From Pseudogymnoascus destructans (Eukaryota > Ascomycota > Leotiomycetes > Thelebolales > Thelebolaceae), in assembly GCF_001641265.1 (NCBI RefSeq), contig NW_020167537.1:682001-746000 (forward strand): a stretch of 64,000 nt of DNA. Direction: 5' to 3'. The position numbers and the translations under genes were made by a program. Under the pieces are notes generated by a model. The model saw only the letters and a program-made list of their open reading frames with translations. It did no database searches and had not been told where the DNA came from. This document shows positions 43,007 to 53,830 of this stretch, in pieces; position 1 is the first letter of the stretch; every line of letters begins with the position of its first letter.

Positions 43007-44613
43007 TCATGGTGATATCACTCCACCAAATCCAACAGGTGGGCGTTTTCCGCCCGTCTCTGGAACAACAGCCATGGCCTTATATACCTTCCCCATGCCG
43101 CTTGGGCCCCGGTCGATCAGGCGTTTCCAAGCACCATCTACTCGTTGCTTCTTCCCTTCATCAAGGTTGTTACCTTTCAGCAGCATTTCAGCCCTCTCTT
43201 TAATGCCCATTCCGAGAAGAAAAAATCCTTGCTCAACGGGACCATACACTTCAACCCCAAGAGATCCCTTTAGTGCCGTCTCAGCTAGGGCCATAAAATC
43301 AACATCTGCAGAGAGATCGACGAGACCCGGAGAGCTCAGAGGGGATACGCGTTGGTGGCCTTTGATTCCACGCAAAGAATTGACTGGTATGGTATCTGCT
43401 GGGCCGTAATCCAAGATCAATGCAGCACCGGATGGTTCTGCTTTCGGCTCAGCAGCCGATCCACCTATCCGTTTCGCAATCTGTTCCATGTAGGCGTGAG
43501 ACTCTGGCGAGATCTCAATCAGCGAGTCTGGAGATTTCCTGAGAGCCTTGTACCGATCTGATATCTCTGGGAGATACAAACTGTGTGGTGTAGAAGCCTT
43601 AGAAAGAGCAAGCTCGAACTCTGGGGGCGGATAGAGGTCTCGCTCAGATTTGGGCGTGCCGAGGTCTTCATGAGTCGAATTTGGAGGTGCAGGAGAAACC
43701 ACCAATTCGCGCCACTGAGGTTCCTTTGCTGCCGAGCTTTTGGCAACTTCGGGCGCAAGGTCATGAACACCTGTGGGAGTCTCAATCTTAGTTTGCGGAA
43801 CTTCCGAGGGAGCAACCGATTGAAACGCGTGGATTGGAAGAGCGTCGAAGAATTCATGGGCGATAATAAACGGTGATTTGGAGGGAGATGATGGAACAAA
43901 GCGAATATTCTCAGTCCATATTATAGGGATGTTAGCGTATTTGCTTATGCTCCTGAAGCCAGTTTCGTGATCCTCCATCGGGCTATCTCCACACAGGACC
44001 TGCCTCTGTGTTTCTCGCAATGCTGGGCTCGCCTCCACCATGTATACGGCCTCAATAGCAGAAACCATCGGCTTGAAGTTCTGAATAGTCTACAGGAAGT
44101 TAGCTTTGCAAGGTCAAGTTCCAACAATACTGACTCGAAGCATATCATCCATCAAGGTCCCCCTTCCTGGGCCAATTTCAACGAGCTCTACGCCTGCGCC
44201 CTTCTTTCCCTGTGCCATCCACTCTGCCACAAACCATATACCAATCAGCTCGCCAAAGACTTGTGATATCTCTGGAGATGTAACAAAGTCGCCCTTCTGA
44301 CCAAATGGATCGCGACCCTCTTGTTTCGACATGTAATATCCGCCCAGGTCTGCAGTCAAACACATTCGCATGAAGCTCGCCAATGGAACTGGTCCAGTAG
44401 CCTATAAAATGGTCAGTCTGCAATGAGCTTTGAATGGATTGCTCTCACTGTGATAGCTTCTGAGAGCTGTTTTGCCAGAGGCGTTGACCATTTCCGATCG
44501 TCGCCAGACGACATCCATTGCCTGGTGGACAATGTCAATTGTGCCGGTAAAGTCCTGCTCCTCTGGACCTGCCTCATGCAGGTCCTTGTCGCCGACAGAA
44601 CATTGGATCTCAT
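43007..44613 (-). CDS. NDUFAF7: NDUFAF7-like mitochondrial arginine methyltransferase
   Basis: Three exons (44449-44613, 44135-44401, 43007-44089) encode 504 residues. The N-terminus is basic and hydroxylated (MRSNVLSATRTCMRQVQRSR), a good mitochondrial presequence. DPFGQKGDFVTSPEISQVFG and the SAM-binding VEIGPGRGTLMDDMLR identify the MidA/DUF185 family; IIAHEFFDALPIHAF and ALILDYGP are also typical. In animals the enzyme methylates NDUFS2 and is needed for complex I assembly. An insertion of about 90 residues rich in Pro/Ser/Lys (after HAFQSV) is larger than in animals. Head-to-head with the CDK11-like kinase, 175 bp apart. Confidence 0.92.
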
Positions 44614-44788
44614 GTTATTACTCTCCAACCTCACATCGCAGGAAATGGTTGTCGTGGGGGACTTGCCGCCGTAAGTGCTTAGGCATTTTCGCGATAAGCT
44701 ATCCCCAAGCTCCACCCAAAGTTTATCTCGCGCCAGAGCCGGTCCGCACCAGCTTTCAACAACGACAGTCACCCACCGACCGACATAG
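44614..44788. promoter_or_regulatory. Compact bidirectional promoter, NDUFAF7 and CDK11-like
   Basis: Only 175 bp separate the two start codons. No TATA box is seen. Confidence 0.6.
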
Positions 44789-46240
44789 ATGGCAGGGCCA
44801 ACAAAATCCCGCTGGGCGGACGATGAAGAGGATCCTGCTCTAGATACGCAGCGAAAACGCGAAAAGGAAGAAAAGAAGCGGGCAAAGGCTGAGAAGCAGC
44901 GGAAGGCTGATGAAGCTGCTGCAGCTGCCGCCGAGCAACAGCGGCTAGAAGCATTGCGCCGCGCACAAGAGACTCATCCAGAGCATGCTGAGCTAGCGAA
45001 CCGGCCGGCAAAGAGGCGGAGATTATCTCCAGAGTTGGCAGGGGAGCTAAAGAGCGGACAGGCGAAACTGTTGAGGTTCCCTGGCTCGAATTGGAAGAAA
45101 TGTCGCAGCGTCGAGGATTTCGAGAAGCTGAACGACATCGAGGAGGGAGCATACGGATGGGTATCGCGGGCAAAAGACTCGATTACGAGTAAAGTCGTGG
45201 CATTGAAGAGGCTTAAAATGGAGAATGCACAAGATGGTGTGCCAGTCACTGGGTTGCGAGAGATCCAAACTCTGATGGATTGCTCACATCCCAATATTGT
45301 GCGCCTACAAGAGATAGTAGTTGGCGAGGACACCAGCAAGATTGAAAAGTAAGTATCCTATTTTCCCGCCTGCCTACTGCCACTAACAAGAAACAGCATC
45401 TTCCTTGTCCTTGACTTCCTAGAGCACGACCTCAAAACCCTCCTCGAAGACCTCTCCGAACCATTCCTCCCTTCCGAAACTAAGACCCTCTTCCACCAGC
45501 TGGTGTCGGGAGTTGCATACCTTCACTCGAACTGGATTCTCCACCGAGATCTCAAAACGTCCAACCTTCTCCTCAACAATCGAGGCATCCTCAAGATAGC
45601 GGACTTCGGCATGGCACGGTACTACGGCGACCCCAGCCCGAAACTTACCCAGCTTGTCGTCACCCTCTGGTATCGAGCCCCCGAGCTATTGCTAGGCGCA
45701 GACAAGTACAGCACAGATGTGGACATGTGGTCTGTCGGATGCATATTTGGTGAGCTGCTCACACGCGAGCCGCTGCTACAAGGGAAGAACGAAGTGGACG
45801 AGCTCTCGAAGATCTTCGAGCTGTGTGGCATTCCGACGGAGGAGTCATGGCCTGGCTTTCGCCGCCTACCGAACGCGCGCAGTTTGCGCCTGCCTAAGAA
45901 TCCAGCTACGCACGGCTCGGTAATAAGGAGCAAATTCCCATTTCTCACTACGGCAGGCAGCAACTTATTGTCGAGCCTGCTGAGCCTGAACCCAGCAGGT
46001 CGTCCGTCTGCACAGGAGGTGCTGGACTCACCATATTTTAGGGAAGACCCGAAGATGAAGAGTACGGCCATGTTTCCGACCTTCCCTTCTAAAGCGGGAA
46101 TGGAGAAGAGGAGGCGGCACACACCGAATGCACCTATTCGCGGTGATGCCCCGGGTCTGCAGAGTATTGATTTCAGCGGGATATTTGCAGGTCGGGAAGA
46201 GGAAGAGAAAGGTGGTGGATTCAGCTTAAAGTTGATATAG
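44789..46240 (+). CDS. CDK11/PITSLRE-type protein kinase
   Basis: Exons 44789-45348 and 45397-46240 encode 467 residues. The N-terminus is a charged coiled-coil-like Lys/Glu/Ala stretch with a nuclear signal (PAKRRRLSPE). The kinase domain starts near residue 108: Gly loop EEGAYGWVSRA, Lys in VALKRLKM, the cyclin helix PVTGLREIQTL in place of PITSLRE, HRDLKTSNLLL, ADFGMARYYG, VVTLWYRAPELLLG. Animal CDK11 acts in transcription and pre-mRNA splicing with cyclin L. The C-terminus FSLKLI resembles the end of other fungal members (GFSLKF-like). 48-nt intron, GTAAGT donor. Confidence 0.92.
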
Positions 46241-46548
46241 CGTTTTTCTCCGAACGAGATGGGAAGTTGGGAGGTGGATATACCCTGGGAATGGACATTG
46301 TAGATAACCGGGATACAGTAGAATGCAACGTGTGCTTCGATTAATTCATTAAATATCTGCTTGTTGCGCTGTCTATGCTAGCCAAAATCATAACACGAAA
46401 ATCCGCATGGCGCCAGGTTCCGTTCGTTGCCTCATAAAACCTATGCTAAAACAGATCAAACCAGTCGTCCATCCCCTCCAACTGACTCTGCAATTAATAC
46501 GCCAAATTATCCCCTTATTTCCTCAAATGTACAAAATATGTAAATGCG
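46241..46548. other. Convergent 3' region
   Basis: 308 bp, AT-rich, nothing recognised. Confidence 0.5.
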
Positions 46549-47409
46549 TTACCAAATGACATTCAACCCATTGACAAACCACGTAAATGTCATCACTGTG
46601 ATGATGCTCATCCCGAACATAAAACCGAGTGCGTTGCGCTCTAATGAGCCAAATGCACCGCTGCACGATATACATGGCACAGGTCCCGAATCATCTGTGT
46701 AATCCTGACCATTATACATTCCGAATGTGAAGCTTTTGAACGGGGCTAGATATCCAGCCACAGGAACATCACTTTCGCTACCCTCAGAGTCGTATATAAT
46801 CAGGGTGTATGTTGCCACCACCAAAGGTGCACTGCTGGTCTCATATCCGTGGGAATCCCACACAGCCCGTTGTGTTGTGGCAGTACCGTTGATTGTCTGG
46901 TTCATGGCAATCGTATACAATGCTTGGTTGAGTGTGCATGTGGCCATGATGTTCAGCGCTGTGGGAGTTGCCAATAAATCGGTGAAGTTAAATCCAAAGG
47001 TCGCCTTGTCACCAATCTTAAAGATGGGCATGCCGGCTGTCGCCGTGGGGCTGACAACGGTTATACCACCAACTGGCGATCGCGGGTCATAGGTGGTATG
47101 GACGGCAGATTTGGTAGGTTTGGAGGTCGAAGACCCTTTTGATTCAGAAACAGAGGTTGATTTATGTTGACCAGAGCTGGGTGTCTGCGTTGGTTTGCTA
47201 CTAGTTTCTGAGGTAGTGTGCGTGCTCGATTCTGGAATTTGGTTAGTAGATCTCGCAGACAAAGAAATGGGCGACGTACGGTCTTCATTGGCGCGCACGA
47301 CAAGAGAATCAATCTCAGGAAAGAAGCTCGGCCACGGCCATGCTGCAGTAAACGTCGAGAGTAATACAAGAAAGGTCGCGTAGATGAAAAACGTCGCTGT
47401 TGACCTCAT
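46549..47409 (-). CDS. Secreted or surface protein, DUF7137-like, with C-terminal hydrophobic end
   Basis: Modelled as exons 47280-47409 and 46549-47231, 270 residues. MRSTATFFIYATFLVLLSTF is a signal peptide; a Ser/Thr/Lys-rich stalk follows, then a conserved domain (GGITVVSPTATAG, KIGDKATFGFNFTDL, NIMATCTLNQALYTI, FTFGMYNGQDYT, CISCSGAFGSLERNALGFMFG) and a final hydrophobic helix. I associate this with the fungal family DUF7137. The proposed 48-nt intron has GTACGT, a perfect CTACTAAC branch and TTCCAG, but as it is 3n long and stop-free, an unspliced protein of 286 residues is equally readable. Function unknown. Confidence 0.75.
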   Translation of the reverse strand: MRSTATFFIYATFLVLLSTFTAAWPWPSFFPEIDSLVVRANEDRTSPISLSARSTNQIPESSTHTTSETSSKPTQTPSSGQHKSTSVSESKGSSTSKPTKSAVHTTYDPRSPVGGITVVSPTATAGMPIFKIGDKATFGFNFTDLLATPTALNIMATCTLNQALYTIAMNQTINGTATTQRAVWDSHGYETSSAPLVVATYTLIIYDSEGSESDVPVAGYLAPFKSFTFGMYNGQDYTDDSGPVPCISCSGAFGSLERNALGFMFGMSIITVMTFTWFVNGLNVIW

Positions 47410-48200
47410 TTTGGCGGCTGGCCAGAAGCAAAGTAATGTGCCCTAAGTTAGGCAGGGCCGTTGCCACCGAGACTGATCTCAATATATCCCTCCGAGCAAC
47501 GATTATAAGCGTAGAGGATATCTCCCGGTGCAGATAGTGGTCGTCGGATGTCGCGGTTCAAAATTTGTTGTCAGAACGAGACGTGTTTACCCCTGTCCTA
47601 CACTGTGCGTGCGTTGTTGAGAGAAAGTAGGATGAAAGTCGCCGAGCGAGTGAAGGCAAAATGCGTAATAGATAATACAATTAAAATAACGAAGGAAGTC
47701 CGAGAAGGTAACTGTCCGAATCAGAAAGCGCTCTCGTCGGTAGGAAATGGAAGCTTTCGGCCAGATGCATGGGGATCCTGTTTATTTTTAGATCACAGCC
47801 TCAAATCCGATCACGTGATTACGTCAAATACTGACTTCCGTACTAACTTAATAAATGAGTGCCTCTGCCAGTTCTACTCTATTGTACAGAATGTGTAGTG
47901 CCTGGATCATGAAACTTTCACTTTCGTGCAAATAAATTGTTATTGCATTGCAGCCTAGTATTATTGCTTATACGCTACGACTAGATCGTAGCCCTGTGAC
48001 CCTCCATAAAAGATGCTGATTCTGAACGACCTACGCGTTCTGAAATATTCATGATCCGGGCTGTTTCTTAGCCCCATTCGCTGAAGTACTGAAGCCCATT
48101 GACGCCTCAAAAGTATAGGTATTGTTTGCTGCAAGCTCCTGTCGTTGATGCGTCAACGCAAGATACCCAGCCACCATTTGACCGACTGCCCTGTTGTATT
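47410..48200. other. Intergenic region
   Basis: 791 bp, AT-rich; the open frames have no homology. Confidence 0.5.
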
Positions 48201-49073
48201 TCATGCAATAAGATGCATATAATGGCCTGGAACCCTCTGCCGACACTTTTCACAATCACTCTTGTATCCCATGCTTAATTTTTTAGCATTGCTCCCAAAG
48301 CCATCACCCATCCCTGTTGGCACATGCCCCATATTCCTGATACCAAGCTTGGTCGAACCATATTTCTTCAGGCCGTCTCTTGCAGGCGCTCGTGTCTCCA
48401 TATCCCTCTGCATATCTGCCATAAAGCTAGTTGTAATTTTGTGACTGGATTCATCCTCACTGATGGGACTGGGAAGGCGACGGTCATATTTCAGCCCGCT
48501 GGTCGCTTCCTCGATTGGTAAACTGCGATTACTCGTTCGAACATGGGAGGGAAAATGGCCAGTAATAGGCGTTGGGATTCGGCCCGCATGTTTAATAGAT
48601 GGGTCCATGTGAGAAGGCTGCGACAGTTGTGGGCTATCATCCATGTCCTCATCAATATCCATGGAATCATGTCCTTGTAATCTTTGCGATGCCGCCTGTA
48701 GGTTGTTTTGCCAGTCCGAAAGTGAAATTTCTTGGGGTATGACCTCTCCGTAAAGTTGCAGAACAGCTGGCGAAGTATGGTACGGGTTGTTCCATCCAAT
48801 ATTTGGACGGTCTTCGCTATCCGAACCGTTTGGAGTAATCTCAGTCCCTCTTGGTTGAGACATGGCATTACTCCGAGGCCGAGGAGGAGAGTTAGTTACC
48901 GGTCGGATGACAAGAGAGGACGTGATCTGGTTCTGGGAGATGAACTCTGAAGCGATGGAGGATCGTTTGGTGTTGTCGCGCGCCTTGAGGATACGCCGGT
49001 GCTCGCTGAAGCCATGAAGCGTGGCATCGTCATCTTCCTGCCGGCTTCGTTTTCTGGTATTTTGAATATTCAT
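48201..49073 (-). CDS. Fungal nuclear-type hypothetical protein with CxxC tail
   Basis: Single exon of 290 residues from the ATG at 49073 (an ATG four codons upstream is possible). A basic start (MNIQNTRKRSRQEDD) is followed by GFSEHRRILKARD, a Ser/Pro-rich acidic middle with MDIDEDMDDSP, and a C-terminal motif MGYKSDCEKCRQRVPGHYMH that I have seen in conserved fungal proteins of unknown role. The CxxC pair plus His may bind zinc. Nuclear location is inferred from composition. Confidence 0.7.
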   Translation of the reverse strand: MNIQNTRKRSRQEDDDATLHGFSEHRRILKARDNTKRSSIASEFISQNQITSSLVIRPVTNSPPRPRSNAMSQPRGTEITPNGSDSEDRPNIGWNNPYHTSPAVLQLYGEVIPQEISLSDWQNNLQAASQRLQGHDSMDIDEDMDDSPQLSQPSHMDPSIKHAGRIPTPITGHFPSHVRTSNRSLPIEEATSGLKYDRRLPSPISEDESSHKITTSFMADMQRDMETRAPARDGLKKYGSTKLGIRNMGHVPTGMGDGFGSNAKKLSMGYKSDCEKCRQRVPGHYMHLIA

Positions 49074-49805
49074 AGCATAATACATTGAGGCGTCAAGTTG
49101 TAACGGAAATTAAAGGCTTAGACAGCACTGTGGACGTCCTTGATGATGGAGCCTGGTGGGGGAAATGGTCGCAACTCAATCCTTTATCCCTCCTGCGCCG
49201 GAGTCTCAAGCAGGTAAGCCTTCTCGTCGTCGCTGGCACACTCGGGATAACGATTGGAAGCCGATGGACGGTCAGTTTCACTTTTGCCTCATCCACCTAT
49301 GGTTGGTGTTTTGGATTTCGGGAAGCCTTCATCCAGGCGGGTATGTCGCGGAGATATGTCCCTCCGATCCAATGTTTAGCCTAGCGTTCCTGGCGCCTTC
49401 AGCCTTGCTTAAGTAAGCCACACCATATAACACGGCAAAGATCAAGGCGGTGAGACGAATGCGAAAAAGAATTTGCCCACGCCGAATTTGCTCCGACCAC
49501 ATGTTGGTGGGGTTAATGTGGTGTGTGTAGAGTCATAGGTTGAGAATGTTCCTGACTGGGCCTCGGACTGCAGAAAGAGAACTTCATATTTACTGCATAG
49601 ATTATTTATATAATTCCCTCATAGAGCATTTTGGAGATTTTGTCATTTTGGAGCCAAAAGTTGTCATTGTGGTAATCAAAGGACAACAATTGGACATTTG
49701 CCAACGCATATCTCTTGGTTGGTTGGCTACTTCATCCTCGCCTTTGAATACACCTTTAAAAACTACACCAACACAACCCATTGTTGCACCCCTCCTATAC
49801 TCGCC
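49074..49805. promoter_or_regulatory. DAHP synthase upstream region with a GCN4/CPC1-like site
   Basis: No gene seen. GAGTCAT at 49530-49536 (ATGACTC on the minus strand) matches most of the TGA(C/G)TCA site bound by GCN4/CPC1, the general amino-acid control factor, 270 bp before the DAHP synthase ATG. A functional link is inference. Confidence 0.45.
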
Positions 49806-50995
49806 ATGTCTGAACATGAGGTCAGCGATGACACTCGCGGCAAGTTTCCCATGAAAGCCTATGGCCAGCTTACTGGAGCTAATCTTCAACCTCAGTCCTC
49901 GGCCAAGATCCACTGATCCAGCCAGAGTTGCTGATCTCAGAAATTCCCATCACCAAGGCTGCCCTCCAGACCGTTATTACGGGTCGCAAGGAAGCCGTTG
50001 ATATCATCATGGGTGCATCAGACCGCCTTCTCGTAATCTGCGGCCCATGCTCCATCCACGACCCCGCCACAGCTGTCGAGTACTGCCAGCGCCTCAAGGC
50101 TCTCTCCGACAAGCTATCCGGCGATCTCTGCATTATCATGCGCGCTTACCTCGAGAAGCCGCGCACTACTGTTGGCTGGAAGGGGTTGATCAATGACCCA
50201 GATATTGACGAGACCTTCAAGATCAACAAGGGCCTCCGTGTATCGCGTCAACTCTTCTGCGACCTTACGTCGTCTGGCATGCCGATTGCCAGCGAAATGC
50301 TCGACACTATCTCCCCACAATTCCTCGCGGACCTGATCTCCCTCGGAGCTATTGGAGCGCGCACTACAGAGTCCCAGCTGCATCGCGAACTTGCGTCTGG
50401 ACTTTCCTTCCCAGTTGGCTTCAAGAACGGCACGGATGGCAGTCTGACCGTTGCCATCGACGCTATCGGATCCGCTGCTGCCAAGCACCATTTCATGGGT
50501 GTCACAAAGCAAGGTCTCGCGGCTATCACGAGAACAGCTGGAAACCAGCACGGATTCATCATCCTCCGTGGCGGCACCAGAGGTACCAATTTCGATGCCG
50601 AGAACGTCAAGTTGACCAAAGAGGGCTTGGAGAAGAAGGGACAGAAGCAAGCTATCATGATTGATTGCTCGCACGGTATGCACATCCAAAATCAAAATCA
50701 ATGACATATACTAAATGCAGCAGGCAACTCCAACAAGGATCACCGTAACCAACCAGGCGTCGCAAAGGTCATTGGCGACCAGCTTCGCAGCGGCGAGAAG
50801 TCGATCATCGGCGTTATGATTGAGTCGAACATCAACGAGGGCAACCAAAAGGTCCCCGCCGAGGGCCCAGCTGGCTTGAAGAAGGGCGTCTCCATCACCG
50901 ACGCTTGCATCGACTGGGACTCGACTGTCACAACACTGGAGGATCTGGCCGAGGCTGTCAGGGCGAGAAGGAAGCTCAACTCTGCTGCGGAATAA
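49806..50995 (+). CDS. DAHP synthase (shikimate pathway), apparent frameshift near 49907
   Basis: Main exon from about 49907 to 50675 and last exon 50724-50995; N-terminal segment 49806-49906. About 380 residues if the frame is continuous. Class I AroAI hallmarks: VICGPCSIHDP, MRAYLEKPRTTVGWKGLIND, GARTTESQLHRELASGLSFP, GFKNGTDGS, ILRGGTRG, MIDCSHGN across the intron, and GVMIESNINEGNQ. It condenses PEP and erythrose 4-phosphate, the entry step to aromatic amino acids. The start MSEHEVSDDTRGKFPMKAYG is in a different frame from DPLIQPELLISEIPI; one base (or 3n+1) is missing at AAGATCCACTGATCC. An alternative ATG at 49816 with a GTTTCC..CTCAG intron (49844-49895) would avoid this but gives an odd N-terminus. 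Confidence 0.85.
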
Positions 50996-51413
50996 ATGCA
51001 GCTTCAAAAAGTTTTGTTGTTAGCGTTGCCACCGGTGCCAAAAAAGCGGAAAATGGTGCCTTAGATTGTGGATATTTCTGTCGTGACATCTACTATGCGA
51101 AACTTGTTTGACCATTTTGATACACTTGATACAGGTTCTGATCCGACCACAATATGGATGTGACACATCCCTTCTGGCTTCCCAGGCTCCGGCACTTTCC
51201 AAGTTAGGCGGTAGATTTCATATGATCAAGCCCGTGATTCCCTTCGGTTCTTGGCCTACCATAAAGGGCTTTATACTTCGACCGACAGCTAAAGTCTTCC
51301 CATTCTCCGCCCGAGATAGCCGTTTCCGTTTATATTGGCTTCTGTATATTGGTATGCATCGCACCAGCGCCTCGATTATTCCCGCTCTGTTGGATAGCAA
51401 CTCGAAATCCAGA
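50996..51413. other. Convergent 3' region
   Basis: 418 bp between DAHP synthase and the minus-strand Cys-rich protein; nothing recognised. Confidence 0.5.
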
Positions 51414-51965
51414 TTACCCGTTGTTTACCGGTGCATACGCTCCTTGGTCGCCTTGCCGCGAGCCACTGCGCCTGAACAGGCCAGGGCCTCCTGCCTTCCT
51501 CTTCTCTAGCACTTTCAATCCAGCGGCCCAGCCGAGAAGCCCTAATGTCGTGCAAATAAACGCTAGCACGATAATCTGGTCCTTCCTGCTATCCCTCTGG
51601 AAGCACGTTGTAAATATGTCCTTCTCTCCGGCATTCTTGCAGATCGGTAGGTTTTGCGCGATACAGAAAGCGCGATTACATTGGCTGCAATCGGCTGAGG
51701 AGGCAGCACGGCGCTCTAGGGATGCAGGCGGATCGGGCGAGAATCGGCTGAGGAGGTTCGCCGACTTCTCAGATGTGGTTTTCGGTGTAAGTTCGATGAT
51801 GGTGCTGTTTGTAAAGCAGGTGCATTTGCAGAAGGAAGGAGGGGCTGGAGGGTTAATCAGCGATTGAAATTAAACGACCAGAGAACTTCACGAGAGATTA
51901 GACTCACAGGTGCAAGAGACAGTGATGAAGAGGGCGAAGAACGCTACGAGAGCTTGGAACCGCAT
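51414..51965 (-). CDS. Cys-rich single-pass membrane protein with signal peptide
   Basis: Exons 51908-51965 and 51414-51844 encode 162 residues. MRFQALVAFFALFITVS is a signal peptide; the 63-nt intron has GTGAGT, CTGATTAAC-like branch and CTCCAG. The mature part begins PPSFCKCTCFTNSTIIELTP, continues through a Ser-rich linker to DCSQCNRAFCIAQNLPICK and TTCFQRDSRKDQ, then one span (IIVLAFICTTLGLLGWAAGL) and a short basic tail. I recognise the FCKCTCFTNSTII and CFQRDSRKDQ blocks from a conserved fungal family without known function. Ten Cys in the outer part suggest disulfides. A longer plus-strand open frame covers the same DNA but has no homology. Divergent with mL50. Confidence 0.8.
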
Positions 51966-52305
51966 CCCGACGTTAAGCTCGCGTTATATGCTGTGGAAGG
52001 CCGTCAGGTTCTGTGGATAACAAGCAGTGCGCAGTAATCGTTAGATGTAATATTATAAGCTTCTCTAGAATCAGAACTTAATAAGTTTCTTATTCTGCGA
52101 TATTCGAGAGATGCATTGAATGATGAAGTGCATCATATGCTACCAAGGGTACGACCCGGGATAATCACGATGTTCCGAAATGGCCTAGCGCGGTGTGCAT
52201 TGGTCTCTAGCCATTGTTGGCCAAAACTTCATGGGCGTTCCGGGGTCGAAATAAAATAAGTCGGTTCCAACACTGCCATTCTTGCCCAAACGCACACAAC
52301 ACACA
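51966..52305. promoter_or_regulatory. Divergent promoter, Cys-rich protein and mL50
   Basis: 340 bp between two start codons on opposite strands; AT-rich centre near 52040-52130. Confidence 0.45.
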
Positions 52306-53482
52306 ATGCGACGAGTAGTACGAGCTGAACGAGCCATCGGGCGAATCCTGTCGACACCGTCTTCGACGCAGTTTACTTGCGCCGCCTGCCGCCAACATGC
52401 TGCTCCCTTCTCGACTCGCGCGAGCTTAAAAGCCGTCGACATGGAGAAATGGCGCAAGAAGATTTGGGGAACAGACAAGCCGCCCGGTGCGGCAGATCCT
52501 TACGGAGGGCCTGGTGCAGCAGAGATATATGAGGCTGAGAGAAAGGCTACAAAGGGAGAAACTGCTGTCGAAGAGACTTCAACTACACCCGCTGAGGATT
52601 GGGATATGTCCGCATACGAACCGGCTGATAACTGGGCTGGATTGGAAGAGGTGGGGGGGAGGGGAGTCTGGTGGAGTGGGAGGCAGGAGCCCAATTACGC
52701 TGGATACATTCCGAAGCAGAAGGTTACGGATCCATACGAGCTGACTGCGGCCCTACATCGCGCTGTAATCGAAGTCTTCGCTCTCCGTGATGCGGAGCAA
52801 CCGTTGTCCAAACTCGCCAATTCCGATGTTGGACCTGATCTCACGGCCGAAGTACAGATTATCACGGCAGACGGAGGAGCCAAGCTGAGCCTCCCACAAA
52901 ACATAGGTCTACAGGAGATTGCAGACTCCCTGGCGCCGAGGGTGCAGGAGCCTGTCGACGAGACAATAGTCGAGGATGAGACAGCCGTTAAGGCTAACCT
53001 AACAGAATCAGAGGTGGATGTTGCTGCAGACAGATCCCCTGTTGATCCTCTATACCAAGCGCAAGTACAAAGTGCAGTTGAGAGTTGGGATCCAACCTGG
53101 CTCAGTGTCTCTCTCAATGACCCAGAAGTCAAGTTCACTGTGAGTCTTTTGTGCCACTTCTGTTCCCGTTGACGAATATACTGACGAAAATAAGGTTGTC
53201 AAGCGCGTGTTGCAGCTGACCGGAATCCGCATGTCCGATTCAAACATCAATGCCTCCAAGAATGCATCGGATCTTCTGGGATTCATGGCCACACCACCTA
53301 AGCCAAAGAAGGTCATCGAGGCCCTCGCACAAAGGCATACTCTGTTTGATTTGCCCAATGTCAAAGTTCACGCACGGAGGGTGACTCCGGTTGATAGGGA
53401 GAAGTCGCTTGGGAGATGGAAGGTTATTGAGAAAGAGCTGGAGGCAAGGGGACTTCCTGTTCTGGGACATAGTAGGAACTAG
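52306..53482 (+). CDS. Mitochondrial ribosomal protein mL50-like
   Basis: Exons 52306-53139 and 53195-53482 encode 373 residues; a 55-nt intron from GTGAGT to AAATAAG, phase 0. Basic presequence MRRVVRAERAIGRILSTPSS. The middle has KWRKKIWGTDKPPGAADPYG and WWSGRQEPNYAGYIP, seen in fungal mL50 proteins; the C-terminus KRVLQLTGIRMSDSNINASK and ALAQRHTLFDLPNVKVHARR carries the domain shared with animal mL50. It is a structural part of the large mitoribosomal subunit. The start is the first ATG in frame; an upstream TTG is not used. Confidence 0.85.
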
Positions 53483-53830
53483 AGTTTGGGACTGTGGATG
53501 GTGTATATTATTGTAGGCTAGCGAAATGTAGATGTATAAGTACGTCATTTATCATCCGTTATATGCGATCAACTGTAAGTTGTCACACTCCTCTAACCTC
53601 GATTCTAATAATGTCTTGCCCCAAACTCTTTTGCCGGTATACAGGGGGTACCGGTGGTGACGGTTCCCTCTATGGGCGGGCTACACTATTGAGACGAAAG
53701 GACGAGAGTGGCAGGCCAACCTCAATGGGGCTCCTTTCCTCGGGAATTGTATATACAGGGAAGTAATATTTCATTTGTGAACCTACAATCCTTTCTATTA
53801 TTCCCGTTTCAAAACCCTCATACCAGCAAG
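53483..53830. other. Intergenic region
   Basis: 348 bp, nothing recognised. Confidence 0.5.

Noticed and set aside
51349..51867. 172-codon plus-strand frame.
   Set aside because: The minus strand encodes a spliced protein with signal peptide and recognisable conserved Cys blocks over the same DNA.
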